A stretch of DNA of 64,000 bases from RU20A sp042610495 (GCF_042610495.1 NZ_JBHGAP010000001.1:558001-622000); one strand, 5' to 3'. Shown: positions 35,501-43,617, counted from the stretch's first letter. The notes: generated by a model not told the origin, from the letters alone. Translations and numbers: made by a program.

Positions 35501-36311
35501 CCGACTTGATGGCGCCGGCCGCGCGGTCGCCGATCTTCAGGAAGGACATAAGGCCGGAGGAGCGGCCGCCGCCCGAAAGCTTTTCGCCTTCGCCACGCAG
35601 ATAGGAGAAGTTCGAGCCCGTGCCGGAACCGTACTTGAAGAGGCGGGCTTCACGCACCCACAGGTCCATGATGCCGCCCTCGTTGACGAGGTCGTCCTGA
35701 ACCGACTGGATGAAGCAGGCATGCGGCTGCGGATGCTCATAGGCAGACTGAGACTGGGTCAGCTTGCCCGTGAAGGGATCGACGTAGAAATGGCCCTGGC
35801 CGGGACCGTCAATGCCATAGGCCCAGTGCAGGCCGGTGTTGAACCACTGCGGCGAGTTCGGCGCCACGCGCTGGGTCGCGAGCATATAGGCGAGCTCGTC
35901 GCGGAAAGCGGACGCATCCTCTTCCGAGGCGAAATAGCCGCCCTTCCAGCCCCAGTAGGTCCAGGTGCCGGCAAGACGGTCGAAGACCTGGCGCGCGTCG
36001 CTCTCGGAGCCAGTACGCTCGTTTTCAGGCATGTCGGCAAGGGCGGCTTCGTCGGCCACAGAGCGCCACAGGAAGGACGGCACGTCGTTTTCCTCGACGC
36101 GCTTCAGCGCCTTCGGCACGCCGGCCTTGCGGAAATACTTCTGGGCGAGAACGTCGGTCGCGACCTGGCTGAACTGCGCGGGAACGTCGATGTCGGCGGC
36201 GCGGAAGACGACGGAGCCGTCCGGATTGCGGATCTCGCTGGTGGCCTTGCGGAATTCGATCTCCGCATAGGCCGACTGTCCCGGCTTGGTAAAGCGCCGC
36301 TCGATTTTCAT
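32517..36311 (-). CDS. nrdJ: Vitamin B12-dependent ribonucleotide reductase (class II)
   Basis: Adenosylcobalamin-dependent reduction of ribonucleotides, the main dNTP source in many Rhizobiales. 1264 residues, standard length. Domain order: N-terminal domain from MKIERRFTK, barrel with NPCSEYMFLDD and the PTGTIGLVMDCDTTGIEPDFALVKFKK-type block (split here for brevity), a TSCPAC-like C-terminal zinc ribbon (CSECQNF, CEKCDTCGATSGCS). The start at 36311 is favoured by AGGACAGGG upstream and the conserved N-terminus. Two NrdR-like boxes lie upstream; no cobalamin riboswitch is seen. Confidence 0.97.
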   Translation of the reverse strand: MKIERRFTKPGQSAYAEIEFRKATSEIRNPDGSVVFRAADIDVPAQFSQVATDVLAQKYFRKAGVPKALKRVEENDVPSFLWRSVADEAALADMPENERTGSESDARQVFDRLAGTWTYWGWKGGYFASEEDASAFRDELAYMLATQRVAPNSPQWFNTGLHWAYGIDGPGQGHFYVDPFTGKLTQSQSAYEHPQPHACFIQSVQDDLVNEGGIMDLWVREARLFKYGSGTGSNFSYLRGEGEKLSGGGRSSGLMSFLKIGDRAAGAIKSGGTTRRAAKMVVVDIDHPDIEDYINWKVKEEQKVAALVTGSKIVARHLKAIMKACVNCTADNDACFDPNENPALKREIRAAKKDQVPENYIKRVIQFAKQGYRDIEFKTYDTDWDSEAYLTVSGQNSNNSVSIKDDFLRAVEADGDWNLTARKDGKVMKTLKARDLWESIAHAAWASADPGLHFNTTMNDWHTCPAAGPIRASNPCSEYMFLDDTACNLASLNLLQFKDAATKRINIGDYEHAVRLWTIVLEISVMMAQFPSREIAELSYEYRTLGLGYANIGGLLMSSGIPYDSAEGRAIAGSLTAIMTGVAYATSAEIAGELGPFPQFAPNRDNMLRVIRNHRLAAHGQTTGYEGLSVNPVALIHGDCPDQDLVAHATAAWDKALELGERNGYRNAQTTVIAPTGTIGLVMDCDTTGIEPDFALVKFKKLAGGGYFKIINAAVPEALRTLGYTESQIAEIDAYAVGHGNLNQAPAINPTTLKAKGFTDEKIAAVNGALKAAFDIKFVFNQWTLGGDFLKETLKVSDEQLSDMSFNLLEHIGFSKKDIEAANIHVCGAMTLEGAPFLKKEHLPVFDCANPCGKIGKRYLSVESHIRMMAAAQPFISGAISKTINMPNEATVEDCKNAYMLSWKLALKANALYRDGSKLSQPLNASLVEDEEDEDAVETLMQMPAAAQAVTVTEKIIERVVERVIRSQEKLPSRRKGYTQKAKIGGHTIFLRTGEYDDGRLGEIFLDMNKEGSALRAFINNFAISVSLGLQYGVPLEEYVDAFTFTKFEPAGMVTGNDAIKNATSILDYVFRELAISYLGRHDLAHVDTSDFSATALGRGVSEGKADVVSKGLTRGYKPTLVSSAPAAAAEPRGAASASPAKASGGATVTAISGNTVRKLETVIASSEVVAFKRDYEERAKELAEEIAAEDADTATLTTLFTEQAAEDAASAKAEAKKVENERRMRSIAQGYTGNMCSECQNFTMVRNGTCEKCDTCGATSGCS

Positions 36312-36427
36312 GTGCCCTGTCCTCTCTCGTCTTGTCTGTTCTTGGGTACAGACAAAGAATGCCCGTCCGGCCGGAGAAGTCTCCTGGCCGCTGAAACTTG
36401 CCAACGTCGAACCCGCCGTCAGGGCGA

Positions 36428-36473
36428 GATCTGTATATAGTGGTTAGGATGGTCTTAAGCGCTAAATATAGCG
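36428..36473 (-). promoter_or_regulatory. Tandem NrdR boxes upstream of nrdJ
   Basis: Box 1, GATCTGTATATAGTGG (36428-36443), and box 2, CGCTAAATATAGCG (36460-36473), each match the NrdR consensus (ACACWATATATWGTGT) at roughly 11 positions. Their centres are 31 bases apart, the three-helical-turn spacing typical of NrdR box pairs. They lie 117-162 bases before the nrdJ start. Confidence 0.72.
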
Positions 36474-36938
36474 TTAATGCGCCCTTTCAACCAGCCAGAT
36501 GACGATTGCGCCAGACAAAAAATCGCTCGCCCACAGCTTTCCCGAAATCGGCTTCTGAAAGGACCGACCGGGCTCTGCAATCGACGATTTTCGGATGGAA
36601 GACCAGCCTCGTGACATTCTGGTCTCGCCGCCGCCGCAACGCATCGTCATTAACGACAGGTGAACATGGATCGTCAAGGGCTGGTTCTTGTCGGAATTGT
36701 GAACGCTAGATGTAGTGGGTGCCGCCTGTGGAAAACGGGGACAGCCAGCGAAGACAGCAAAATCAGACACTTCGCCCGCCGCCTTCAGAAGCCGCCTTGC
36801 CTCGTTTCGGCACGCTGCGAAAAATCGTGGGTAAAAACGGGGATGAACGGCAGCCATGCGAGGCTTTGCTATGGCGCCGCGAGAACGTTTCTGACAATCG
36901 CCCGATTCGGCCCGCAGACGGGGCAGGGCTGAAATGAC
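36474..36938. other. Intergenic region between nrdJ control region and icd terminator
   Basis: About 465 bases. Several frames are open on both strands, but none has a ribosome site or recognisable product, and composition is mixed. I see no structured RNA. Confidence 0.5.
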
Positions 36939-36963
36939 AAAACCCGGCGCGTGGCCGGGTTTT
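36939..36963 (-). terminator. Terminator downstream of icd
   Basis: A 10-bp perfect stem (AAAACCCGGC and its complement) with a 5-base loop and T residues on the minus strand, 37 bases after the icd stop. Confidence 0.8.
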
Positions 36964-36999
36964 GCAAACGTTTGTAGCGGTTCTGATGGAACCTCAGGA

Positions 37000-38214
37000 T
37001 TAGGCAGCCATGGCCTTCTGCAGGTTCTCGTCGATCTTGTCGAGGAAGCCGGTGGTCGAGAGCCAGGGCTGATCCGGACCGATGAGCAGCGCGAGGTCCT
37101 TGGTCATGAAGCCTGATTCGACGGTCTCGATGCAGACGCGCTCCAGCGTGTCGGCAAACTTGGCGAGCTCGGCATTGTTGTCGAGCTTGGCGCGGTGGGC
37201 GAGGCCACGCGTCCAGGCAAAGATCGAGGCGATCGAGTTGGTCGAGGTTTCCTCGCCCTTCTGGTGCTGGCGGTAGTGGCGCGTCACCGTGCCGTGGGCG
37301 GCTTCCGCTTCCACCGTCTGGCCGTCCGGCGTCATCAGGACAGAGGTCATCAGGCCGAGCGAGCCGAAGCCCTGGGCCACGATGTCGGACTGCACGTCGC
37401 CGTCATAGTTCTTGCAGGCCCAGACATAGCCGCCGGACCACTTGAGGGCCGAGGCGACCATGTCGTCGATCAGGCGGTGTTCGTACCACAGCTTGGCCGC
37501 CTTGAACTTGTCGGCGAATTCGGCGTCGAAGACTTCCTGGAAGATGTCCTTGAAGCGGCCGTCATAGGCCTTCAGGATCGTGTTCTTGGTCGACAGATAG
37601 ACCGGAACGTTGCGCTGCAGGCCGTAGTTCAGCGAGGCGCGGGCAAATTCGCGGATCGATTCGTCGAGGTTGTACATGGCCATGGCGACACCTGCGCCCG
37701 GCGCGTCATAGACGTCGTGCTCGATCGTCTGGCCGTCGTCACCGACGAACTTGATCGTGAGCTTGCCCTTGCCCGGGAACTTGAAGTCGGTGGCGCGGTA
37801 CTGGTCGCCGAAGGCGTGGCGGCCGACGATGATCGGCTTGGTCCAGCCGGGAACGAGGCGCGGCACGTTCTTGCAGATGATCGGCTCGCGGAAGATGACG
37901 CCGCCGAGAATGTTGCGGATCGTGCCGTTCGGGCTCTTCCACATCTTCTTCAGCTTGAATTCCTCGACGCGGGCTTCGTCCGGCGTGATCGTGGCGCACT
38001 TGACGCCGACGCCATGCTTCTTGATCGCATTGGCCGCATCGATCGTCACCTGGTCGTTGGTGGCGTCGCGATGCTCGACCGAGAGGTCGTAATATTCGAG
38101 ATCAACGTCGAGATAGGGATGGATCAGCTTGTCCTTGATGAACTGCCAGATGATGCGGGTCATCTCGTCGCCGTCGAGCTCGACGACCGGATTCGCGACC
38201 TTGATCTTTGCCAT
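37000..38214 (-). CDS. icd: NADP-dependent isocitrate dehydrogenase
   Basis: Citric-acid-cycle enzyme making 2-oxoglutarate and NADPH, 404 residues of the dimeric eukaryote-like type found in Rhizobiales. Motifs: MAKIKVANPVVELDGDEMTR at the start, SPNGTIRN substrate loop, YDGDVQSD metal ligands, EAAHGTVTRHYR cofactor loop. The start at 38214 follows the family; the open frame to 38511 is noise. Its product is the signal sensed by the P-II protein encoded earlier in the window. Confidence 0.97.
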   Translation of the reverse strand: MAKIKVANPVVELDGDEMTRIIWQFIKDKLIHPYLDVDLEYYDLSVEHRDATNDQVTIDAANAIKKHGVGVKCATITPDEARVEEFKLKKMWKSPNGTIRNILGGVIFREPIICKNVPRLVPGWTKPIIVGRHAFGDQYRATDFKFPGKGKLTIKFVGDDGQTIEHDVYDAPGAGVAMAMYNLDESIREFARASLNYGLQRNVPVYLSTKNTILKAYDGRFKDIFQEVFDAEFADKFKAAKLWYEHRLIDDMVASALKWSGGYVWACKNYDGDVQSDIVAQGFGSLGLMTSVLMTPDGQTVEAEAAHGTVTRHYRQHQKGEETSTNSIASIFAWTRGLAHRAKLDNNAELAKFADTLERVCIETVESGFMTKDLALLIGPDQPWLSTTGFLDKIDENLQKAMAA

Positions 38215-38275
38215 GGGTGCCTCTTCGGGGTTGGTTCGGGCAGGGAGGCCCGATCTGGAAGCTTGAATGTTTGCG

Positions 38276-38303
38276 CCTATAGCATCGCACGCCGCGCGGG
38301 CAA
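38276..38303 (-). promoter_or_regulatory. Candidate icd promoter
   Basis: On the minus strand TTGCCC, 16 bases, TATAGG, about 60 bases before icd. The rest of the 320-base gap 38215-38534 shows nothing else supportable. Confidence 0.35.
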
Positions 38304-38534
38304 AGCCGCTTTGCCACCCGTTTCGCCAGACTTTCGAAGAAGATATCGCGAGCAGGCGGGGCAGGGCGCAGACGCAAGCCCGAAATCGGTCGGTTTGCCG
38401 TTTCACATCCCCATGCCGCACCCCTGCCGTTTTTTGTCGCTTCTGGCTATGGTCGCGCCGCTTTCTTCGAGTCTGTCCGCCATCCGGGCGCGACAGGCCG
38501 CCAGCCGACAAACCCAGTCCAAGGAACCCGACTC

Positions 38535-39101
38535 ATGCGGATGATCATTCCGGCACTTGTCTTCCTCCTGCCCGTCACCGCCAGCGCCGCCGATCCCGCC
38601 GCCCCCGTCAGAGAGGTGATGGCCGCCGTCGAGGCCAACTGGAAGAGCGCCGACGACGGGCAGAAGCCCGAGGATGTCGATTATTTCAGCGACGATTTCC
38701 TCGCCCGCCTCTACAGCCGCGATTTCACCACCAACTACCGCGCCGCGCAGAAATACCCTGCCTTCGACGAGGGCACGACACCCTTCGAATATGATGTCAT
38801 CATCATGGGGCAGGACGGATGCGACCTGAAGGATGTTGCCATCACCCCCGGCCCGACAACGGGTGGCCGAACCGATGTCACCGTCACCTTCGACAACACG
38901 CATTGCTTCGGCGAGCGCGAACCGGGCTGGAAGCCGAACGAGGTGCATTTCCAGGTGATTGAAGAGGCCGGCAAGCCTGTCATCGACGATATCATTCGCA
39001 CGCTGGATGGGCCGCAGTCGCTGAAGGACGAGATGAAGGAGATCGTCCGCGTCGGCGCTGGCGGAACCCCGCAGGGCATTCTGCCGCAAGATGCTGAATA
39101 G
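38535..39101 (+). CDS. Hypothetical secreted protein
   Basis: 188 residues with a clear signal peptide (MIIPALVFLLPVTASA-A) and no membrane helix. The mature part is acidic with two Cys residues (DGCDL, THCFG) that could form a disulfide. I do not recognise the family; the fold with FLARLYSRDFTTNYR near the start and VIDDIIR near the end recalls periplasmic NTF2-like or DUF3828 proteins, which is a guess. Isolated between divergent icd and the trmJ-murI pair. Confidence 0.75.
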   Translation: MRMIIPALVFLLPVTASAADPAAPVREVMAAVEANWKSADDGQKPEDVDYFSDDFLARLYSRDFTTNYRAAQKYPAFDEGTTPFEYDVIIMGQDGCDLKDVAITPGPTTGGRTDVTVTFDNTHCFGEREPGWKPNEVHFQVIEEAGKPVIDDIIRTLDGPQSLKDEMKEIVRVGAGGTPQGILPQDAE

Positions 39102-39186
39102 GTGAGGGCGCGGCGGGAAGGGCCCGAATTCTGCCGCTGCGCATGCTTCACCTTTCCAACCGGCCCTCTTTATGCCAGTGGAGCGC

Positions 39187-39238
39187 TAGGGGTCAAAACC
39201 CGATCAAAACATCTATTCTGATTGGGTTTTGACCCTAA
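39187..39238. repeat. Long inverted repeat upstream of trmJ
   Basis: 17-base arms at 39190-39206 and 39219-39235 (outer core GGGTCAAAACCC / GGGTTTTGACCC) pair with one G-T wobble around a 12-base loop, extended by TA on both sides with a bulged G. No T run follows. The 13-base core GGGGTCAAAACCC also occurs, inverted, at 28802-28814. Confidence 0.7.
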
Positions 39239-39311
39239 GGGATAACGGGCGGCAAACGCGCCGCCTCTTGCAAGGCCTTCAGGAGGCCGTGACAGGGACA
39301 GCACGACGGAC

Positions 39312-40160
39312 ATGGCAGGCACCAACAGCGAGCGCGAACTGATAGCGGACGGACCGGCGATCATTCTCGTCCATCCCCAGCTTGGCGAGAACATCGGCAT
39401 GGTGGCCCGTGCCATGGCGAATTTCGGGCTTGCCGAATTGCGCCTCGTAAACCCGCGCGATGGCTGGCCGAACGAAAAGGCCGTCTCGGCCGCCAGCCGT
39501 GCCGACCACGTGATCGACGCCGCCAAGGTCTACGAGACCACGGAAGCCGCGATCGCCGACCTTTCCTTCGTCTACGCCACGACGGCGCGCGACCGCGACG
39601 GCTACAAGCCGGTGCGCAGCCCCGTCTTCGCCAGCAACACGCTGCGCCAGCGCCACCGCGCCGGCCAGAAGGTCGGCATTCTCTTCGGCCGCGAACGCAC
39701 GGGCCTCACCAACCAGGAAATCGCGCTCGCCGACGAGATCGTCACCTTCCCGGTCAATCCGGCCTTCGCCTCGCTGAACCTCGCCCAGGCCGTGCTGCTG
39801 ATGTCCTATGAATGGATGAAGACGGGTCTCGACTCGTTGGACGACACCGCCTTCCAGGCCCTGCCCATGGCGCCCGCCACCAAGGAGGATCTGCAGGGCC
39901 TTTTCGACCATGTGGAAGAGGCGCTCGACGCGCGCGGCTATTTCCGCCCGGCCGACAAGAAGCCGAAGCTTATCGAGGGCCTGCGCGGCGTGCTGACGCG
40001 GCCGGGCTTCACCGCCAGCGAAATCCGCGTGCTGCGCGGCGTCATCGCCTGCCTCGACCGTTTCCGGCGCGATGCGCCCCGCGGCTCCGGCGCACCGGAG
40101 GAAACGGCCAGACGTCGTCGCCCCGCCTCCGAAGACACCGGGGGCGACGGCGATGCGTGA
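39312..40160 (+). CDS. trmJ: tRNA/rRNA methyltransferase, SpoU/TrmJ family
   Basis: SPOUT-fold 2'-O-methyltransferase of 282 residues, most like TrmJ, which modifies position 32 of tRNAs. Motif 1 region: IILVHPQLGENIGMVARAM; motif 2 VGILFGRERTGLTNQE; motif 3 FASLNLAQAVLLM. The C-terminal Arg-rich tail is variable. Exact target not provable from sequence. It overlaps murI by 8 bases. Confidence 0.88.
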   Translation: MAGTNSERELIADGPAIILVHPQLGENIGMVARAMANFGLAELRLVNPRDGWPNEKAVSAASRADHVIDAAKVYETTEAAIADLSFVYATTARDRDGYKPVRSPVFASNTLRQRHRAGQKVGILFGRERTGLTNQEIALADEIVTFPVNPAFASLNLAQAVLLMSYEWMKTGLDSLDDTAFQALPMAPATKEDLQGLFDHVEEALDARGYFRPADKKPKLIEGLRGVLTRPGFTASEIRVLRGVIACLDRFRRDAPRGSGAPEETARRRRPASEDTGGDGDA

Positions 40161-40968
40161 GCCGGCAGGCGAGGGCGCGCGGCCCATTCTCGTCTTCGAC
40201 AGCGGCATTGGCGGCCTGACGGTGCTGCGCGAGGCGCGTGTGCTGATCCCAGAACGCCGCTTCATCTACGTCGCCGACGATGCGGCGTTTCCCTATGGCC
40301 CCTGGAGCGAACCCGCGCTGTCAGCCCATATTCTCGACCTGTTCGGCTCGCTTTTGGAGCGCTTTGAGCCCGAAATCGTGGTGATCGCCTGCAACACGGC
40401 CTTCACGCTTGTCGGCGCTGATCTGCGCGCCGCCTTTCCGCACATGCCCTTCGTCGGCACCGTTCCCGCCATCAAGCCGGCTGCCGAGCACACCCGCTCC
40501 GGCCTTGTCTCGGTTCTCGCCACACCCGGCACGGTGAAACGCGCCTATACGCGTGATCTCATCCAGTCCTTCGCCACGCAATGCGAGGTGAATCTTGTCG
40601 GTTCGCCGCAGCTCGCACGGCTCTCGGAGGCCTATATCCGCGGCGAGACCGTTTCCGACGACGCGGTCATGGCGGAGATCGCGCCCTGTTTCGTCGAGAA
40701 GGATGGCCGCAAGACCGATATCGTCGTGCTCGCCTGCACTCATTATCCCTTCATGGCCAATGTCTTCCGCCGCCTCGCACCCTGGCCGGTGGACTGGCTG
40801 GATCCGGCGGAAGCGATCGCGCGGCAGGCGCGACGGCTCACACCGGCGCTTCCCGAGGCCGCCGAACCCTCCGGCGAAGACATTGCCGTCTTCACCTCCG
40901 GCCGTCCCGATTTCTCCACCCGCCGTCTGATGCAGGGTTTCGGTCTCAAGACCATTTCCGAAGCCTGA
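40153..40968 (+). CDS. murI: Glutamate racemase
   Basis: Makes D-glutamate for peptidoglycan. 271 residues with Asp16-Ser17 (VFDSGIGGLTVL), catalytic Cys80 (IACNTA) and Cys195 (LACTHYPF), all intact. The start at 40153 overlaps the trmJ end and fits the family; the frame open to 40072 lies inside trmJ. Confidence 0.95.
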   Translation: MREPAGEGARPILVFDSGIGGLTVLREARVLIPERRFIYVADDAAFPYGPWSEPALSAHILDLFGSLLERFEPEIVVIACNTAFTLVGADLRAAFPHMPFVGTVPAIKPAAEHTRSGLVSVLATPGTVKRAYTRDLIQSFATQCEVNLVGSPQLARLSEAYIRGETVSDDAVMAEIAPCFVEKDGRKTDIVVLACTHYPFMANVFRRLAPWPVDWLDPAEAIARQARRLTPALPEAAEPSGEDIAVFTSGRPDFSTRRLMQGFGLKTISEA

Positions 40969-41091
40969 GGGCGAGAAGCCTGTGGGTTGTGGCTGAAACG
41001 CGCTCGGATATCGCGGCTGGATCGTGCTAGGGCTCTCCGTCGCCCGGAAGCGGACCGGGCGAATCATCTTTCGGAAATGACGAGGACAGCC

Positions 41092-42594
41092 ATGAAGGTC
41101 GGCATCGACATGGGCCGGACGTCCGACGGGTCGGAGGCCAAGCTCGATATCGAGGAGCTGCTTGCCACGCGCCTTCTGGTGCAGGGCAATTCGGGCTCGG
41201 GAAAGTCGCATCTGCTGCGCCGCCTGCTCGAGCAATCCGCCCCCTGGGTGCAGCAGGTCGTCATCGATCCCGAGGGCGATTTCGTCACGCTGTCCGACAA
41301 GTTCGGCCATGTGGTGGTGGAAGGCGAGCGCAGCGAGGCCGAGCTGATCGGCATCGCCACCCGCATCCGCCAGCACCGTGCCTCCTGCGTGCTGTCGCTC
41401 GAAGGCCTCGATATCGACGACCAGATGCGCAATGCCGGCATCTTCCTCAATGCCCTCTTCGATGCCGACCGCGAATTCTGGTATCCGGTGCTTGTGGTGG
41501 TGGACGAAGCCCAGCTTTTCGCGCCCTCGGTCGGCGGCGATGTCTCGGAAGAGGCCCGCAAGCTCTCGCTCGGCGCCATGACCAACCTCATGTGCCGCGG
41601 CCGCAAACGCGGCCTTGCCGGCGTCATCGCCACGCAGCGCCTCGCCAAGCTCGCCAAGAACGTCGCGGCCGAAGCCTCCAACTTCCTGATGGGCCGCACC
41701 TTCCTCGACATCGACATGATGCGCGCCGCCGACCTGCTCGGCATGGATCGCCGCACGGCCGAAATGTTCCGCGACTTGAAGCGCGGCTCCTTCGTGGCGC
41801 TTGGGCCCGCGCTGTCGCGCCGCCCGCTGCCGGTCACGATCGGCACGGTCGAAACCTCGGCCCGCTCCACCAGCCCCAAGCTGATGCCGCTGCCGGAGGC
41901 CGGCCGCGACCTCGAGGACATCATCTTCACGCCGGATCCGGAAGAGCTGCTGCGCCCGCTGCCGCGCCGCGTCACCGCCGCGCCGCGTCCGGCGACCGAC
42001 ATTCTCGCCGAACTCTCCAAAGCCCCGCCGCCGATGCCGGCCGTCGAGGCGAAGCCGGCCGTCCAGGAGATGGACGAGGCCGAGCGCGACGCGATCCTCG
42101 ACAGCCTGATCACGGAAATCCTCGACAATCCGCAGTCTGCCTACCGCCCGGATTCCGAACTCTTCCAGGATTTCCTCGTGCGCTGCCGCATCCGCCGTGT
42201 GCCGGGGGCAGCGCTGACGCTCTCGGCCTTCCGTCGCAAGATGGCGATCGCCCGCTCCGGCGTCGATGTCGAGACGGCAGCCGGCGAAGGCTGGGCCAAG
42301 GCGCTCGAACTCTCACGCGGCGTCTCGGAAGATCTGCAGGGCGTTTTCCTGCTCGTCGCGCAAGCCGCATTGCGCGGGCTGCCATGCCCGTCCGACCTGA
42401 TGCTCGCACGCGCCTACGGCACCCATTCGGCCCGCCGCGCCCGCCGCCTCCTCGGCTATTTCGAGGAACGCGGCCTCATCGTCGTCCATGCCGACCTCGC
42501 CGGCCGCCGCATCGTCGCCTTCCCGGATCTCGGCACGGAAACGGCACCGGGCGATGCCAATGCAGGCGAAGACCTGCGGGCGGCGGCGGAGTAG
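41092..42594 (+). CDS. HerA/DUF87-type ATPase with C-terminal helical extension
   Basis: 500-residue P-loop ATPase of the HerA-FtsK class. Walker A GNSGSGKS is at 32-39, Walker B VLVVVDEAQLF at 133-143, an arginine-rich CRGRKRGLAGVIATQRL block at 168-184 has the sensor Gln, and DIDMMRAADLLG follows near 207. A Pro-rich linker at 315-350 leads to a helical region and a winged-helix-like end (LGYFEERGLIVV). HerA usually pairs with the NurA nuclease in DNA end processing or defence; no nuclease gene is adjacent here. The start at 41092 is supported by GAGGACAGCC. Role unknown. Confidence 0.8.
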   Translation: MKVGIDMGRTSDGSEAKLDIEELLATRLLVQGNSGSGKSHLLRRLLEQSAPWVQQVVIDPEGDFVTLSDKFGHVVVEGERSEAELIGIATRIRQHRASCVLSLEGLDIDDQMRNAGIFLNALFDADREFWYPVLVVVDEAQLFAPSVGGDVSEEARKLSLGAMTNLMCRGRKRGLAGVIATQRLAKLAKNVAAEASNFLMGRTFLDIDMMRAADLLGMDRRTAEMFRDLKRGSFVALGPALSRRPLPVTIGTVETSARSTSPKLMPLPEAGRDLEDIIFTPDPEELLRPLPRRVTAAPRPATDILAELSKAPPPMPAVEAKPAVQEMDEAERDAILDSLITEILDNPQSAYRPDSELFQDFLVRCRIRRVPGAALTLSAFRRKMAIARSGVDVETAAGEGWAKALELSRGVSEDLQGVFLLVAQAALRGLPCPSDLMLARAYGTHSARRARRLLGYFEERGLIVVHADLAGRRIVAFPDLGTETAPGDANAGEDLRAAAE

Positions 42595-42677
42595 GGGCAT
42601 CCGAACATCGGCGGTTCCTGCGAAAGGCTCTTTGCACAGCTCATCTTCGTGATCAGAGGCTTATCACACCGCCCTTG

Positions 42678-42706
42678 TTGACAATTCCATGACGCTCCCC
42701 TAAAGA
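42678..42706 (+). promoter_or_regulatory. Candidate rpsD promoter
   Basis: TTGACA at 42678-42683, 17-base spacer, TAAAGA. The -35 is perfect and the -10 weak; placement about 170 bases before rpsD leaves a long leader. Confidence 0.45.
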
Positions 42707-42715
42707 CCCCGCCAG

Positions 42716-42808
42716 CACCGGGTGGTAACGCCCGGTGTTTTCATTGACATGTCCCGTGGCTTCTTCGGTGCTTTCCGTGAGAAACCTGTCAGAGCCGCCT
42801 TCAGGCGG
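42716..42808 (+). other. Structured rpsD leader (two hairpins)
   Basis: Hairpin 1: CACCGGG and CCCGGTG at 42716-42737 with an 8-base loop and TTTT behind it, terminator-like. Hairpin 2: CCGCC-TTCA-GGCGG at 42795-42808. Hairpin 1 may end the upstream ATPase transcript or act as an attenuator in the rpsD leader. S4 is an autoregulator in other bacteria, but no known S4 leader motif was recognised. Confidence 0.4.
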
Positions 42809-42879
42809 GTTCAGAGGAGGGCGTGTTTCCTTGATCCGGGTTGGCAACAGACCGGTGAAACCATTTGAAAGGAAATGCG

Positions 42880-43497
42880 ATGAGCAAGCGCGAATCGTCC
42901 AAGTACAAAATTGACCGCCGCATGGGCGAAAACATCTGGGGCCGTCCGAAGTCCCCGGTCAACCGCCGCGAATACGGCCCCGGCCAGCACGGCCAGCGCC
43001 GCAAGTCCAAGCTCTCCGACTTCGGCGTGCAGCTGCGCGCCAAGCAGAAGCTGAAGGGCTACTACGGCGACATCCGCGAGAAGCAGTTCCGCGCGATCTA
43101 TGAAGAAGCCAACCGCCGCAAGGGCGACACCGGCGAAAACCTGATCGGCCTGCTCGAATCGCGCCTCGACGCCATCGTCTACCGCGCCAAGTTCGTGCCG
43201 ACCGTCTGGGCTGCCCGTCAGTTCGTCAACCACGGCCACGTCACGGTCAACGGCGTTCGCGTCAACATCGGTTCCTACCGTTGCTCGGCCGGCGATGTCA
43301 TCGAAGTGCGCCAGAAGTCCAAACAGCTCGTCACGGTTCTCGAAGCCGTGCAGCTGACCGAGCGCGACGTTCCCGACTACATCGACGTCGATCACAACAA
43401 GATGGTCGCCACCTATGTGCGCGTCCCGACCCTGTCGGACGTCCCGTACCCGGTCATCATGGAACCGAACCTGGTCGTCGAATTCTATTCGCGTTGA
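42880..43497 (+). CDS. rpsD: 30S ribosomal protein S4
   Basis: Primary 16S rRNA-binding protein, 205 residues. Start MSKRESSKYKIDRRMGENIWG with GAAAGGAA upstream; the S4 domain (LESRLDAIVYRAKF, RQFVNHGHVTVNG) covers about 95-155; the C-terminus VPYPVIMEPNLVVEFYSR is canonical. Single gene, outside any alpha ribosomal operon, as in other alphaproteobacteria. Confidence 0.98.
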   Translation: MSKRESSKYKIDRRMGENIWGRPKSPVNRREYGPGQHGQRRKSKLSDFGVQLRAKQKLKGYYGDIREKQFRAIYEEANRRKGDTGENLIGLLESRLDAIVYRAKFVPTVWAARQFVNHGHVTVNGVRVNIGSYRCSAGDVIEVRQKSKQLVTVLEAVQLTERDVPDYIDVDHNKMVATYVRVPTLSDVPYPVIMEPNLVVEFYSR

Positions 43498-43522
43498 TCG
43501 GTTCGATCCTTGCAAAATCCGG

Positions 43523-43551
43523 AAAAGCCGCCCAGAAACGGGCGGCTTTTT
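43523..43551 (+). terminator. Terminator of rpsD
   Basis: An 11-bp stem AAAAGCCGCCC with complement, 6-base loop and T run, 25 bases after the stop codon. Confidence 0.88.
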
Positions 43552-43617
43552 CATTTCCGGCACAGGGAGGATGCCGGGACAGCGAGTGCGCCGTTTGGGC
43601 ACGGATAGGGGCAGGCC

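Noticed and set aside
33054..36440. A 1128-codon open frame on the plus strand opposite nrdJ
   Set aside because: Same antisense artefact; nrdJ motifs run through the whole region on the other strand.
36312..36480. Cobalamin riboswitch upstream of nrdJ
   Set aside because: Expected for some B12-linked genes, but the B12-box and conserved core are not visible; NrdR boxes explain control better.
36727..36735. DnaA-box match (minus strand TTTTCCACA)
   Set aside because: A single 9-mer in 465 bases without further boxes or an AT-rich unwinding element; likely chance.
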